From Akkermansia sp. (lineage in GTDB: Bacteria; Verrucomicrobiota; Verrucomicrobiia; Verrucomicrobiales; Akkermansiaceae), in NCBI GenBank assembly GCA_017398355.1, contig JAFQGD010000028.1, positions 1-41,521 of the forward strand: a stretch of DNA of 41,521 bases, given 5' to 3'. Positions 33,164 to 40,684 of the stretch are shown here, in pieces. Position 1 is the stretch's first letter. Each line of letters starts with the position of its first letter. The notes under the pieces were generated by a model that was given only the letters and a program-made list of their open reading frames with translations, had not been told where the DNA came from and ran no database searches. The translations under genes and the position numbers were made by a program.

Positions 33164-33889
33164 TTATTTGCCGAGTATATCGAGGATTTGTTTGCGGGGC
33201 TTTTCCGGCCAGAATTTGTTGGCCGCCGGGCTTGCCGGGCTGGGGTGCAGAATGGTTCCGAGCGTGAAAGTACGGCTGGGCAGGGCGGTAGCAGCTATTT
33301 CCAGTTGCTTGAGCGCATATCCGCCCACTCCGATGAGGTAGTGGGGTTCCAGCAGCTCAATGAGGCGTACCAAATGCCGTTGGCAAGCGGCATCAATCCG
33401 GGCTACTTGCTCTTTAGGCAGTTGGGTGGGTGTGATGTTGGCTCCGGTCTCACTCATCCAGATGAGCGGGCAGTAATTGGCCACATAAGATTCGGCGAAA
33501 AAGGCCTCAGCACTGCCGTACATCTCCTCAAACAATCCCCATAAACGCCGCCCGCTTACTTCGGAACGCGGGCACGAAAATCCCTGTATTGGGCGCTTCG
33601 GGTGGGTGGCTGCCGGTTGGGCAATCGGCGCGCTGATTCCCATCCACAGGGTGACAGCGGCTATTTCCCCGAACGGAACCCCCGTTTGCGCCATGCCAAA
33701 GGGCCCCGGGTTCATGCCCAGATAGAGCACCTTCTTCTTGCCCGGTGCAAACTTACGGATGTAGGCTTCGTGCCCTGCCCACGCGTAGGTTAGCGGGTTG
33801 TAGGTGTAGGCTACAGGGGCGGCAAAGCTCAGTTTTTCCATATCGGCAGCCAGTTCTCGGGCCGCGGCAATAACCTCATCTGTGTGCAT
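33164..33889 (-). CDS. SMUG1-like single-strand-selective uracil-DNA glycosylase
   Basis: Base-excision-repair glycosylase that removes uracil from DNA; 241 residues. The SMUG1 hallmarks are present: GMNPGPFGMAQTGVPFG (about 58-74; first active-site motif, with the Asn in GMNP), WMGISAPIAQPAATHPKRPI (about 82-101), and CPRSEVSGRRLWGLFEE. The C-terminal motif TILHPSPASPAANKFW holds the second active-site His. It is unlike the Ung family (GQDPYHG) and belongs to the vertebrate-type SMUG1 group, known in some bacteria. A promoter (-35 TTGCCA at 33924-33919, -10 TAGACT at 33901-33896) ends 6 nt before the ATG. It is divergent from parA. Confidence 0.9.
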   Translation of the reverse strand: MHTDEVIAAARELAADMEKLSFAAPVAYTYNPLTYAWAGHEAYIRKFAPGKKKVLYLGMNPGPFGMAQTGVPFGEIAAVTLWMGISAPIAQPAATHPKRPIQGFSCPRSEVSGRRLWGLFEEMYGSAEAFFAESYVANYCPLIWMSETGANITPTQLPKEQVARIDAACQRHLVRLIELLEPHYLIGVGGYALKQLEIAATALPSRTFTLGTILHPSPASPAANKFWPEKPRKQILDILGK

Positions 33890-33895
33890 GCACTC

Positions 33896-33965
33896 AGTCT
33901 ATCACAGAGCTACTGTCATGGCAACAAAATATCGGCTTGAAAACAGGCCTCCTTTCCTGTATAAT
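33896..33965. promoter_or_regulatory. Divergent promoters of the SMUG1-like gene and parA
   Basis: Minus strand: TTGCCA (33924-33919), 17-nt spacer, TAGACT (33901-33896), 6 nt from the ATG at 33889. Plus strand: TTGAAA (33937-33942), 17-nt spacer, perfect TATAAT (33960-33965), 7 nt from GTG 33973. Both transcripts should begin at their start codons. Confidence 0.7.
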
Positions 33966-33972
33966 CTTGCGC

Positions 33973-34737
33973 GTGAAAGTTATTGCTATAGCAAACCAGA
34001 AAGGCGGAGTGGGTAAGACCACCACGGCGGTCAACCTCTCTGCTGCACTGGCGCAGAGGGGAAAGCGCGTGTTGCTTATCGATGTGGATTCGCAGGCCAA
34101 CGCCTCTTCTGCATTGGGGATTGAAGCATCCAGCGAGGAGAGTATTTACCAGGCGCTCATAGGTAGTCGCCTGATGGAAGACCTCATCATGCCCACCCAC
34201 CGGCGCAATCTTTCCATCATCCCGGCGCACATGGATTTGTCCGGTGTAGAAGTGGAGCTAACCCAGAATGGCACCCACACCACCTGCATGCGAGATGCCA
34301 TGGCCGGGTTGCGTAATAGTGATTTTTACGATTACGTATTTTTAGATACCCCACCTTCATTGGGCGTGTTGATGACCTCCTCCCTGTGCGCCTGTGATGA
34401 AGTGCTCACACCCATGCAATGCGAGTTCCTGAGCTTGGATGGTTTGTCCAAAATCCTCTACGTGATAGAGCAGATTCATGATAGCGGAGCCAACCCCGAT
34501 TTGGTACATGAGGGCGTGCTGATGACCATGTACAACAACACCAACCTGGCCAATCAGGTGATTGCCCAAGTGCGCGAAAACCTACCGGATAAAATCTACA
34601 CTACCGTTATCCCCCGTTCCGTGCGCGTAGGTGAGGCTCCCAGTTTCGGCAAGACCGTGATTGAGCACGATCCCTACGGCACGGCTTCCATGGCATACCA
34701 AAACGCTGCCAAGGAATTCATCCGCCGCCACCGCTGA
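33973..34737 (+). CDS. parA: ParA/Soj family chromosome-partitioning ATPase
   Basis: A 254-residue deviant-Walker ATPase. IAIANQKGGVGKTTTAVNLS (5-24) holds the Walker A motif with the signature Lys; LLIDVDSQANASSALG and FLDTPPSLGVLM are the other nucleotide-binding blocks, and VIPRSVRVGEAPSFGKTVIEH is typical of chromosomal Soj/ParA. ParA proteins move DNA or protein cargo with a ParB or similar partner. I use GTG 33973 (VKVIAIANQKGG) because a perfect TATAAT ends 7 nt upstream; the ATG-initiated longer frame from 33937 begins inside the -35 element. No parB follows: the next gene is comF, 6 nt downstream. Confidence 0.93.
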   Translation: MKVIAIANQKGGVGKTTTAVNLSAALAQRGKRVLLIDVDSQANASSALGIEASSEESIYQALIGSRLMEDLIMPTHRRNLSIIPAHMDLSGVEVELTQNGTHTTCMRDAMAGLRNSDFYDYVFLDTPPSLGVLMTSSLCACDEVLTPMQCEFLSLDGLSKILYVIEQIHDSGANPDLVHEGVLMTMYNNTNLANQVIAQVRENLPDKIYTTVIPRSVRVGEAPSFGKTVIEHDPYGTASMAYQNAAKEFIRRHR

Positions 34738-34743
34738 TTTTCC

Positions 34744-35460
34744 ATGTTGCGTTGGATTTACCCGGTGACATGTGTTGTGTGCGGGGAATCCGCGCCGCTG
34801 TATTTGTGTGATTCTTGCCGGGAGAAGCTGCCCCATGTGCCGCGGCCGCTTTGCCTGTACTGCGGAGCTGCCACCTTTGGCCGGGCGTCAGAGCCGGATA
34901 GGTGCGAGGCTTGCGCACCTTTCACTCGGCCATATAGCTGGGCTCGTTCTGCTCTTGTGTTGGAGGGTGAAACCCGCCGCTTGGTACACGATTTAAAATA
35001 CCACCGGGCATCCTATCTGGCCACCCCTTTGGCAGATGTTCTGTATCGCCTTTGGCAAAGCAACCCGCGCGTAGCATCCCGCCAAGATTGGGCTCTGGTA
35101 CCTGTGCCGATTGATAGTCGCCGCCATTACGAGCGAGGCTACAATCAGGCGGCACTGCTGGCCAAAGAACTGGGGCGTATGCTGGGCTTTCCGGTGGTAG
35201 AGCCACTCACCCGCTTGTTGAGCGAGGAAGACAAACGCAGCATGACCCGCCTTTCTGCTCGTGCCCGCCAGCAGAATGCCAACAAGGTGTATGCCCTATC
35301 TCCCTCTTGGCCGCGGGAAGCGGCCTCTCTACCACCGCATCTCGTCTTGGTGGATGATGTCTATACCACCGGCGCCACAGCAAGAGCTTGTGCGCGCGTG
35401 CTTGCCTCTCTTCCCGGCGTGCAGGAGGTAGGCGTACTCACCGTGGCCCGTGCCATGTAA
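34744..35460 (+). CDS. ComF family phosphoribosyltransferase-like protein
   Basis: A 238-residue cytoplasmic protein. An N-terminal zinc-ribbon-like part has paired cysteines (CVVCGES, CDSC, CLYCGA, CEAC; about 10-58). A type I phosphoribosyltransferase domain follows, with VPVPIDSRRHYERGYNQAAL and the PRPP loop LVLVDDVYTTGATA (about 199-212). In naturally competent bacteria ComF acts in uptake of single-stranded DNA; many other bacteria have it with no known role. Only 6 nt separate it from parA, so they form an operon. The stop codon is 4 nt from the stop of the converging Xer gene. Confidence 0.9.
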   Translation: MLRWIYPVTCVVCGESAPLYLCDSCREKLPHVPRPLCLYCGAATFGRASEPDRCEACAPFTRPYSWARSALVLEGETRRLVHDLKYHRASYLATPLADVLYRLWQSNPRVASRQDWALVPVPIDSRRHYERGYNQAALLAKELGRMLGFPVVEPLTRLLSEEDKRSMTRLSARARQQNANKVYALSPSWPREAASLPPHLVLVDDVYTTGATARACARVLASLPGVQEVGVLTVARAM

Positions 35461-35464
35461 AAAG

Positions 35465-36385
35465 CTATGATTCATCCTTTTTGCCACGCGGGTGAAAATG
35501 GCGGTGTAGGCTCAATAGTCTTTTTTGTTCTACGTGAGTGTATATTTGGGTTGTGGCTAGGTTGCTGTGCCCCAGCATATCTTGGATGACGCGCAAATCT
35601 GCTCCGTTTTCCAGCAAATGGGTGGCAAAAGAATGCCGCATGATGTGCGGGTACACCTTGTCATTCAGCCCCGCTTTGCGCGCGCGCTCAATGATAATTT
35701 GGCGAATACGCTCGCGCGTGAGCCTGCTGCCTCGGTTGGAGAGAAATACCACGCTGCTCTGGCTGCCCCGCTTTTCGCCAAGCAATTTACCCCGCGCGTG
35801 CTGCATGTAGCAAACGAGGGCTTTGGCCGCCATTCCCCCCAGTGGTACATAGCGTGTTTTGCTGCCTTTGCCTGTCACCCGCAAAAAATGCTCTTCCCAA
35901 TCAATATTTTCCGGTCGCAGATTGATGAGTTCGCTGACTCGCAAACCACTGCTATACAGTAATTCCAGTATGGCGCGGTCGCGGGTCCCCAACGGAACTT
36001 CTGCCGGGGATACGGATTCCAGCAACTTTTGCACGGTGTCTGCCGTCAGCGTATCGGGGAGTTGCTGCGTCATTTTCCCGGCTTGCAATAATTCTGCCGG
36101 GTTGCTTCCTACTATCTTGCGGGCTGCCAAGTACTTGAAAAAAATGCGCAGATGCACCACCGCTACCCGGCATGATGAGGCCGCGGCTCCGCTACTGCGC
36201 AGCTCCCGCTGGTACTGCGCCAAATGAGCTTCCTCTACATTTTGAGGATTAAGCCCTTTTGCTTCGCACCACGCAGCAAAGCGACTCAGGCTTCGCCGTA
36301 TGGAAAGCCTATAATTGTTGCTCAGCCCGCGCTCTGCCGCAAGGTAGAGTAAAAATTGCTCAATGAGTGCCGCGTAGGCTGCCAT
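35465..36385 (-). CDS. Tyrosine recombinase XerC/XerD
   Basis: A 306-residue site-specific recombinase. The N-terminal SAM-like DNA-binding domain (IEQFLLYLAAERGLSNN) is followed by the catalytic domain with Arg in YSSGLRVSELINL, Lys in GKGSKTRYVPLGG, HxxR in HIMRHSFATHLLENGADLRV, and the nucleophile Tyr in ATTQIYTHVE. Length and sequence match chromosomal dimer resolution recombinases (XerC/XerD, two paralogues per genome), not phage integrases. Which of the two it is cannot be said. It lies 3 nt downstream of a lipoprotein gene on the same strand, so they are cotranscribed. Confidence 0.92.
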   Translation of the reverse strand: MAAYAALIEQFLLYLAAERGLSNNYRLSIRRSLSRFAAWCEAKGLNPQNVEEAHLAQYQRELRSSGAAASSCRVAVVHLRIFFKYLAARKIVGSNPAELLQAGKMTQQLPDTLTADTVQKLLESVSPAEVPLGTRDRAILELLYSSGLRVSELINLRPENIDWEEHFLRVTGKGSKTRYVPLGGMAAKALVCYMQHARGKLLGEKRGSQSSVVFLSNRGSRLTRERIRQIIIERARKAGLNDKVYPHIMRHSFATHLLENGADLRVIQDMLGHSNLATTQIYTHVEQKRLLSLHRHFHPRGKKDES

Positions 36386-36388
36386 AGT

Positions 36389-37054
36389 TTACTCTTCGGC
36401 AGCCCCACTGGGCTCCGGCAGGGGCACATTCGCCGGGTCGGGCAGGGGGGCGGAATCCAGAGATTTACCCTCCAGCAAGGCCTTCTTGCGTGCTTCAAAC
36501 TCCTTGCTCTTATCGGACTTTTTGTCGGTGATGACCACCGTACGGCCCACACTGTTTGTCATCAGTTTTTGGTTGCCATCAAGCTCCACCACCTCTCCCG
36601 GCTCGGGGAATACGCTATCGGCAGGGGCGTTTTCATCAAATCCGGGGAAAGGCATATCCGTGGTGGATACCAAGTGCTTGACGGGGGCTACCATATCCGT
36701 TTCTCGTAAGAAGCCCTTGCGGCCATCGTCCACCTCAACAAAATAGTACAACCCTTCGCAGGAGATGATTTTGGCATTTTCCGTGCTCACCATTTTGCCG
36801 GAGGCGTCCTCATCGTAATCCGGGTTGCGCTTGAACAGGAAAACCTTTCCCTCATTCACCTTTTGGGTGCTGCCTGTTTCAAAGGCGCCTTCCTTCACTC
36901 GCTTAGCCTTTTCGGCTGCGCGGGCGGCTTCCGTACCGGGGGGATCCAACGGCGAGGGCTCTTTCAGATATTCGGGTACATACTCGCCTTTTTCAAAGAT
37001 TGAGCAGGAGCTAAGAAACAATACGGGGGCTATAACGAGGGGAAGAAACTTCAT
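36389..37054 (-). CDS. SH3-like lipoprotein upstream of the Xer gene
   Basis: A 221-residue exported lipoprotein (signal peptide ending LSSC, Cys17). The N-terminal region is charged, then a beta-rich stretch (KVFLFKRNPDYDED, NAKIISCEGLYYFVEVDDGR, KGFLRETDMVAP; about 70-125) resembles a bacterial SH3-like fold. The rest is Pro/Asp/Glu-rich and probably disordered. No family recognised. A promoter (-35 TTGATT at 37091-37086, -10 TAAAAT at 37068-37063) ends 8 nt before the ATG, and the gene is the first of a pair with xer, 3 nt apart. Confidence 0.75.
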   Translation of the reverse strand: MKFLPLVIAPVLFLSSCSIFEKGEYVPEYLKEPSPLDPPGTEAARAAEKAKRVKEGAFETGSTQKVNEGKVFLFKRNPDYDEDASGKMVSTENAKIISCEGLYYFVEVDDGRKGFLRETDMVAPVKHLVSTTDMPFPGFDENAPADSVFPEPGEVVELDGNQKLMTNSVGRTVVITDKKSDKSKEFEARKKALLEGKSLDSAPLPDPANVPLPEPSGAAEE

Positions 37055-37062
37055 GTGCGCAT

Positions 37063-37091
37063 ATTTTATAACCTTGCCACCCGAAAATCAA
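37063..37091 (-). promoter_or_regulatory. Promoter of the lipoprotein-xer operon
   Basis: Minus strand: TTGATT (37091-37086), 17-nt spacer, TAAAAT (37068-37063), 8 nt from ATG 37054. Confidence 0.5.
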
Positions 37092-37104
37092 GTCGCTTTG
37101 TTCG

Positions 37105-37473
37105 TCATGCCCGCATCAGGGCCTCGCGATTCACAAAAAATACGGCTCCAAGCACGCAAAGGAATGCCCACAGATAGTCCCATTTCCATCCTTCTCCCAT
37201 GTAGAGCAGCATGAAGGGGATAAAAATGCTCAGGGTAATCGTCTCCTGCATGATTTTGAGCTGAGCCAGCGATAAGCCTATCGTACGCCCCAAATGGTTT
37301 GCCGGTACCATGAAACAGTACTCGAAAAAGGCCAACCCCCAGCTCATCAATATCAGCTTCCACATGGGCGAATCTGCCGCTTCACCCGGTTTGCGCAGGA
37401 AGCCGTACCATGCAAAAGTCATGACAATGTTGCTGATGGTCAGGAGGAGAATCGTGAGGGAAAATTTAATCAT
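37105..37473 (-). CDS. DMT-family membrane protein (DUF486)
   Basis: A 122-residue, four-helix inner-membrane protein of the DUF486 group within the drug/metabolite-transporter superfamily. Helices: FSLTILLLTISNIVMTFAWY, LILMSWGLAFFEYCFMVPAN, LKIMQETITLSIFIPFMLLY and WDYLWAFLCVLGAVFFVN. The motifs WGLAFFEYCFMVPANHLG and LKIMQE are characteristic of this group. Its substrate is unknown. A promoter-like TTGACT/TATGAT pair lies upstream with a leader of about 22 nt. Confidence 0.88.
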   Translation of the reverse strand: MIKFSLTILLLTISNIVMTFAWYGFLRKPGEAADSPMWKLILMSWGLAFFEYCFMVPANHLGRTIGLSLAQLKIMQETITLSIFIPFMLLYMGEGWKWDYLWAFLCVLGAVFFVNREALMRA

Positions 37474-37584
37474 AGCCTATCGTATGCGTTGCGGCATCAT
37501 ATCCCCGTACCTCGCGCAAGTCAATGAAAATGCCTTCCCAAGCTCTTTTTGCGAGGACAAACCGGCCATTCGTTCCGCGTAAAA

Positions 37585-37620
37585 CAGCAAAAACGGCAAC
37601 CCCTTGGGGTTGCCGTTTGG
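37585..37620 (-). terminator. Terminator of the 499-residue protein gene
   Basis: AAACGGCAACCCC (37591-37603) and GGGGTTGCCGTTT (37606-37618) form a perfect 13-bp stem around a TT loop. On the minus strand it ends in TTTTTGCTGTTTT. Confidence 0.9.
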
Positions 37621-37646
37621 TAAAAAGGTATGTTGGTGAGCTGTTT

Positions 37647-39146
37647 TTATGCCTGCTCATCAGCCACCGATGCTTCTTCCGCAGCAGGTTCAGCTACCGG
37701 TCCCGGGGCAGGGGCAGCCTCTGTTTTCGGGGCTACTTGCTGTTTTTTATCACCCTTCTTGGCAGGCTTGCGCTTACCCTTGCCTTGGGGCCGGCCCTGT
37801 TGCACCGGTGTCGGAACAGGTGCCAACTCTCCCTTGGGGTACCAAATCGAGTTGTCTGCCGTCACCACGATGAAACCTTGCTCCAACAGCCATATCATAT
37901 CATTGGTGTAGGGAGCGTATGCCTCCATGGCTTCCGGGGTGCCGCTGGCTACTCCGGAGAGCTCCGCGAACATGGCCTCCACTTTCTTGCCGGAGTTGGC
38001 CTTGCACCACTCCACAATGGATACCATGCGGTCGGCCAGCACGGTGTCAGCCGGAATCGTACGCACGCGGCTCGGCCCGGTGTAGTGTTTGCCTTGCCAT
38101 TTATAAATCGGCATGTGGTGGCGAGCCAGCCCATGGCATAGATTCGGAATGAGCATCTGCGGGGAGCGGCGTGTCTTGTCCGACAAAATGGCTTGGTGTG
38201 CCGCCAAGCCGGGGGAGAGCACCTGGCGGGCTGTTGCACCGTTGATGAATACCTTATCCGTTGTCTCATATACCTTGGCATAGCCATTTGCCAAGAAATC
38301 GGCCTCTACGGCGCGGGTGTCCTCCAGCACGGTGTCTTCCGCCCCTTCGCGGGTAGGTTTCCACACCGTCTTGTGCTTGGCCGTCTCCAGCCATGCGGCC
38401 ACGGCCTCCTCGCTCTTATCCAAATTGATACGGTTCTTGAACACCTCCAGCGGCATACCGGCATACTTACTGCGGTACAAGTTCATGAGCGTGGCTTGGT
38501 AGCCATGCCAATTCACCGGGCCAATCACCTCACCACCCATGCTGCATGTGGCAATGGCGGTGAAGGTTCCCTTGGGTGCCTCTATTTCCACCTGTTCGGT
38601 GGTGTAAAACTCGCTGAACCAAGGGGCGTCCCACATGTAGGAAACAGCCTCGGCCTCTGTCATCCAGCAGGCGCCATCTCCCTTCGTGGAGCGAATCAGT
38701 GTGCTGCCGCCCTCCTGCTTCATGAAGACCAAATCGTAGCGGTCTTTAGCAGCCATGACCACGCGTGCCAAATCCAACAGGGAGTGCGCGCGCTTCTGCT
38801 TCTGAATCTCCTTGGTGAAAACTTCCAGTATGGTGTTACAGGGGCGCAATTCTACGCGGTATCCTTCTGCAGGCTGTGGCAGCTCTTTTTGCGGCTGCTC
38901 TCGGCGGCGGTCGCGCCCCTTCTGCATGTGCGGTTTTCCTCCCTGTTCGCGGTTACTGCGGTTGAACGGGCGCTCGCCACCCTGCTTGCGGCCGGGCTTG
39001 CGTTCGCCCCGCGGCTCGCGTGTGTAGCTGGCCGGTATCTTGATGCTTGTTTCCGCTCCTTTTCTGGCCCATGCCGGACCAAACTGAAAACCCGTCAACT
39101 CTGAAAGGTCGAAGGGTTGATTGCCTCCCTGGATGTTTTCGTCCAT
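37647..39146 (-). CDS. Unrecognised 499-residue protein with an Arg/Gly-rich N-terminus
   Basis: I do not recognise the family. Three parts: residues 40-90 are basic and Arg/Gly/Gln-rich (REPRGERKPGRKQGGERPFN), as in RNA-binding tails; residues 93-430 are a folded region rich in aromatic and charged residues (LARVVMAAKDRYDLVFMKQE, WHGYQATLMNLYRSKYAGMP, LCHGLARHHMPIYKWQGKHY); the C-terminus (440-499) is Lys/Ala/Pro/Glu-rich and disordered. It has no signal peptide or membrane helix, so it is cytoplasmic. A perfect terminator follows. It lies 217 nt downstream of the coiled-coil gene. RNA or ribosome association is only a guess from the basic tail. Confidence 0.75.
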   Translation of the reverse strand: MDENIQGGNQPFDLSELTGFQFGPAWARKGAETSIKIPASYTREPRGERKPGRKQGGERPFNRSNREQGGKPHMQKGRDRRREQPQKELPQPAEGYRVELRPCNTILEVFTKEIQKQKRAHSLLDLARVVMAAKDRYDLVFMKQEGGSTLIRSTKGDGACWMTEAEAVSYMWDAPWFSEFYTTEQVEIEAPKGTFTAIATCSMGGEVIGPVNWHGYQATLMNLYRSKYAGMPLEVFKNRINLDKSEEAVAAWLETAKHKTVWKPTREGAEDTVLEDTRAVEADFLANGYAKVYETTDKVFINGATARQVLSPGLAAHQAILSDKTRRSPQMLIPNLCHGLARHHMPIYKWQGKHYTGPSRVRTIPADTVLADRMVSIVEWCKANSGKKVEAMFAELSGVASGTPEAMEAYAPYTNDMIWLLEQGFIVVTADNSIWYPKGELAPVPTPVQQGRPQGKGKRKPAKKGDKKQQVAPKTEAAPAPGPVAEPAAEEASVADEQA

Positions 39147-39261
39147 AGTTTAATAAGTTGTCGTAGCTCCTTAAGCCTACCCTTATTTTCGCCCCTTGGC
39201 AATCTTTTTTTGCGCTCCAAGCCTTGATTTAACGCAGTTTTTTGCCTCCGGCGGGTGTTAG

Positions 39262-39326
39262 AAGGCATTCTCCGGATTCTGTTCATGCAAATGAAGCGCA
39301 CAAAATGAAGAAAATCCGGATGCCTC
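39262..39326. repeat. Inverted repeat in the gap between the two unrecognised genes
   Basis: AGGCAT...CCGGATT (with a 3-nt bulge) near 39263-39278 pairs with AATCCGGATGCCT (39313-39325) across a loop of about 34 nt, giving a 13-bp stem. Neither side is followed by a T-run, so it is not a standard terminator. Confidence 0.45.
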
Positions 39327-39363
39327 TTTGGCAAATAATCAGAGCTTGTGGGCGCGGCGTTTG

Positions 39364-40437
39364 CTACAAAGTCATGTCCACAAATTCCTCGCCATGCTCT
39401 TTTCTTACCTCAATGGCGTCCGCTTTCCCTTCATTTTGGGCATCGTCTTCATCCGGGCTGTCTTTTCCTTTTCTTTCTTCCGGCTCTTCTTCCTCTCGCG
39501 CCTTCTTACCTTTTTTACGCTTCTTCTTTTCTCTCTTCAACTCAACTTGGGGGGTAGCCAGCAAATCAAGTTTGTTATTTTCTAGCTCTGCTTGGATGTC
39601 CACCAGCTTGTTTAACACCCGGTGCTGGTTGCGGTACAAGCCATGTAGCCGTTTCATCAGGTAAGATACGGCTTGGTCGATTCCGGTCTCAAATTTGGGC
39701 CCCGGTGGCATCTGGTGGCACACGCGCACATAGCGCCTCTTGTAGGGCTCTTTGGACCAGTGCCGGTGTTTCCCTGTGGAATCAGCTCCCATGCAGTTGC
39801 CGGTGCTACAGTAGCGGCAATTATCGTGCAAACGTATTTTCATTTTCACGAAATTGATTTGCTCCTGATAGCGCGCTATTTGTTTCACCATGCGCTGCAC
39901 ATCCCGCTCCTGCTTGCTTGCGCTCTTTTTAAACTTGGTGATGCGTTTGTTGTACACGCGGATGTTATCTGCGTCCACTCGTACCCGCATGGCATCAGAC
40001 TCGTCCTCATTCACCATCTCGTGGTAGGAGGTGCTCTTCCTGCTATAGCTTTCGGAGGACCCTTCGTTGTTGACATTCTCCCAACGGCGAAATGTCTTGA
40101 TATGTTTCGCCGTGCCGCGCTCTACTCTCTTAACTGTTTGCCAAAATTCCTCCTCACTCTCCTCCGATGCCGCTTTGATGGTCGCCTCATTTATTTCCGC
40201 TGCCACAGCATTCATTTGCGCCATCAGTTCCGAGAGGTTCTTCTGCGTGCGGTCAATGCGTTTTTGCGCCAATTCCTCTGCTCGCCTGCTGACTTTTACC
40301 GGGGTGTTCCATGCCCAAGCCGGCGCGTTTACCAGAAACAGCCCCAACAACACCAGCCACAGAGCCGTTAGAAAACGCTCTGTCACATGCCGGCTTCTCT
40401 TCGTTTCGCCGGTTGGTGTGTGTGGGTGTTGCTCCAT
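39364..40437 (-). CDS. Exported coiled-coil protein with a Cys cluster
   Basis: I do not recognise this 357-residue protein. An N-terminal signal peptide (helix about 22-39, LTALWLVLLGLFLVNAPAWA, cleavage after Ala) sends it out of the cytoplasm. Long coiled coils follow (RRAEELAQKRIDRTQKNLSE near 51; KQERDVQRMVKQIARYQEQI near 175). A compact Cys cluster, CRYCSTGNCMG plus a later VCHQM, lies near 206-240, interrupting the coils, and could bind metal or form disulfides. The C-terminal 60 residues are extremely charged (KREKKKRKKGKKAREEEEPE). A promoter lies upstream (40498-40526) with a leader of about 55 nt. Confidence 0.75.
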   Translation of the reverse strand: MEQHPHTPTGETKRSRHVTERFLTALWLVLLGLFLVNAPAWAWNTPVKVSRRAEELAQKRIDRTQKNLSELMAQMNAVAAEINEATIKAASEESEEEFWQTVKRVERGTAKHIKTFRRWENVNNEGSSESYSRKSTSYHEMVNEDESDAMRVRVDADNIRVYNKRITKFKKSASKQERDVQRMVKQIARYQEQINFVKMKIRLHDNCRYCSTGNCMGADSTGKHRHWSKEPYKRRYVRVCHQMPPGPKFETGIDQAVSYLMKRLHGLYRNQHRVLNKLVDIQAELENNKLDLLATPQVELKREKKKRKKGKKAREEEEPEERKGKDSPDEDDAQNEGKADAIEVRKEHGEEFVDMTL

Positions 40438-40497
40438 ACCTGCGTGCTGAGATGTTGAGATGAAATAGCGAAATGGATATAAAAGACTATATAGGCA

Positions 40498-40526
40498 TGT
40501 ATATACAGAGATAGCGGTCGTGTCAA
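40498..40526 (-). promoter_or_regulatory. Promoter of the exported coiled-coil protein gene
   Basis: Minus strand: TTGACA (40526-40521), 17-nt spacer, TATACA (40503-40498). Confidence 0.6.
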
Positions 40527-40565
40527 TACTAAAAACAAAAAAATCCGTGTGTCATCTCATTTACC

Positions 40566-40635
40566 TTGACTTGAATACGCCTAGGTGTATACTCCGTAAT
40601 ATGTTATAGGCGCTCGCGCACGTGTAGTGTGCGCG
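40566..40635 (+). promoter_or_regulatory. Promoter and leader hairpin of the beta-helix protein gene
   Basis: TTGACT (40566-40571), a 16-nt spacer and TATACT (40588-40593). The predicted leader of about 85 nt holds a perfect 7-bp hairpin (CGCGCAC, 7-nt loop, GTGCGCG; 40615-40635). Confidence 0.55.
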
Positions 40636-40684
40636 TAGGACCAAATTTTTCCGTCACTCAACCATACTCTCACCCCTCTTTCCC

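Noticed and set aside
35465..36385. Xer recombinase as the integrase of a mobile element
   Set aside because: Sequence and length fit housekeeping XerC/XerD, there is no tRNA or repeat next to it, and it is in an operon with a lipoprotein; the tRNA-derived repeats at 1881-2149 are 33 kb away.
37466..37660. 64-residue ORF on the minus strand
   Set aside because: Runs through the perfect terminator at 37591-37618 and into the DMT gene; not a plausible protein.
39095..39334. 79-residue basic ORF on the minus strand
   Set aside because: Overlaps the start of the 499-residue gene, lacks a promoter or ribosome-binding site, and its Arg/Lys content could come from the leader; kept as a weak possibility only.
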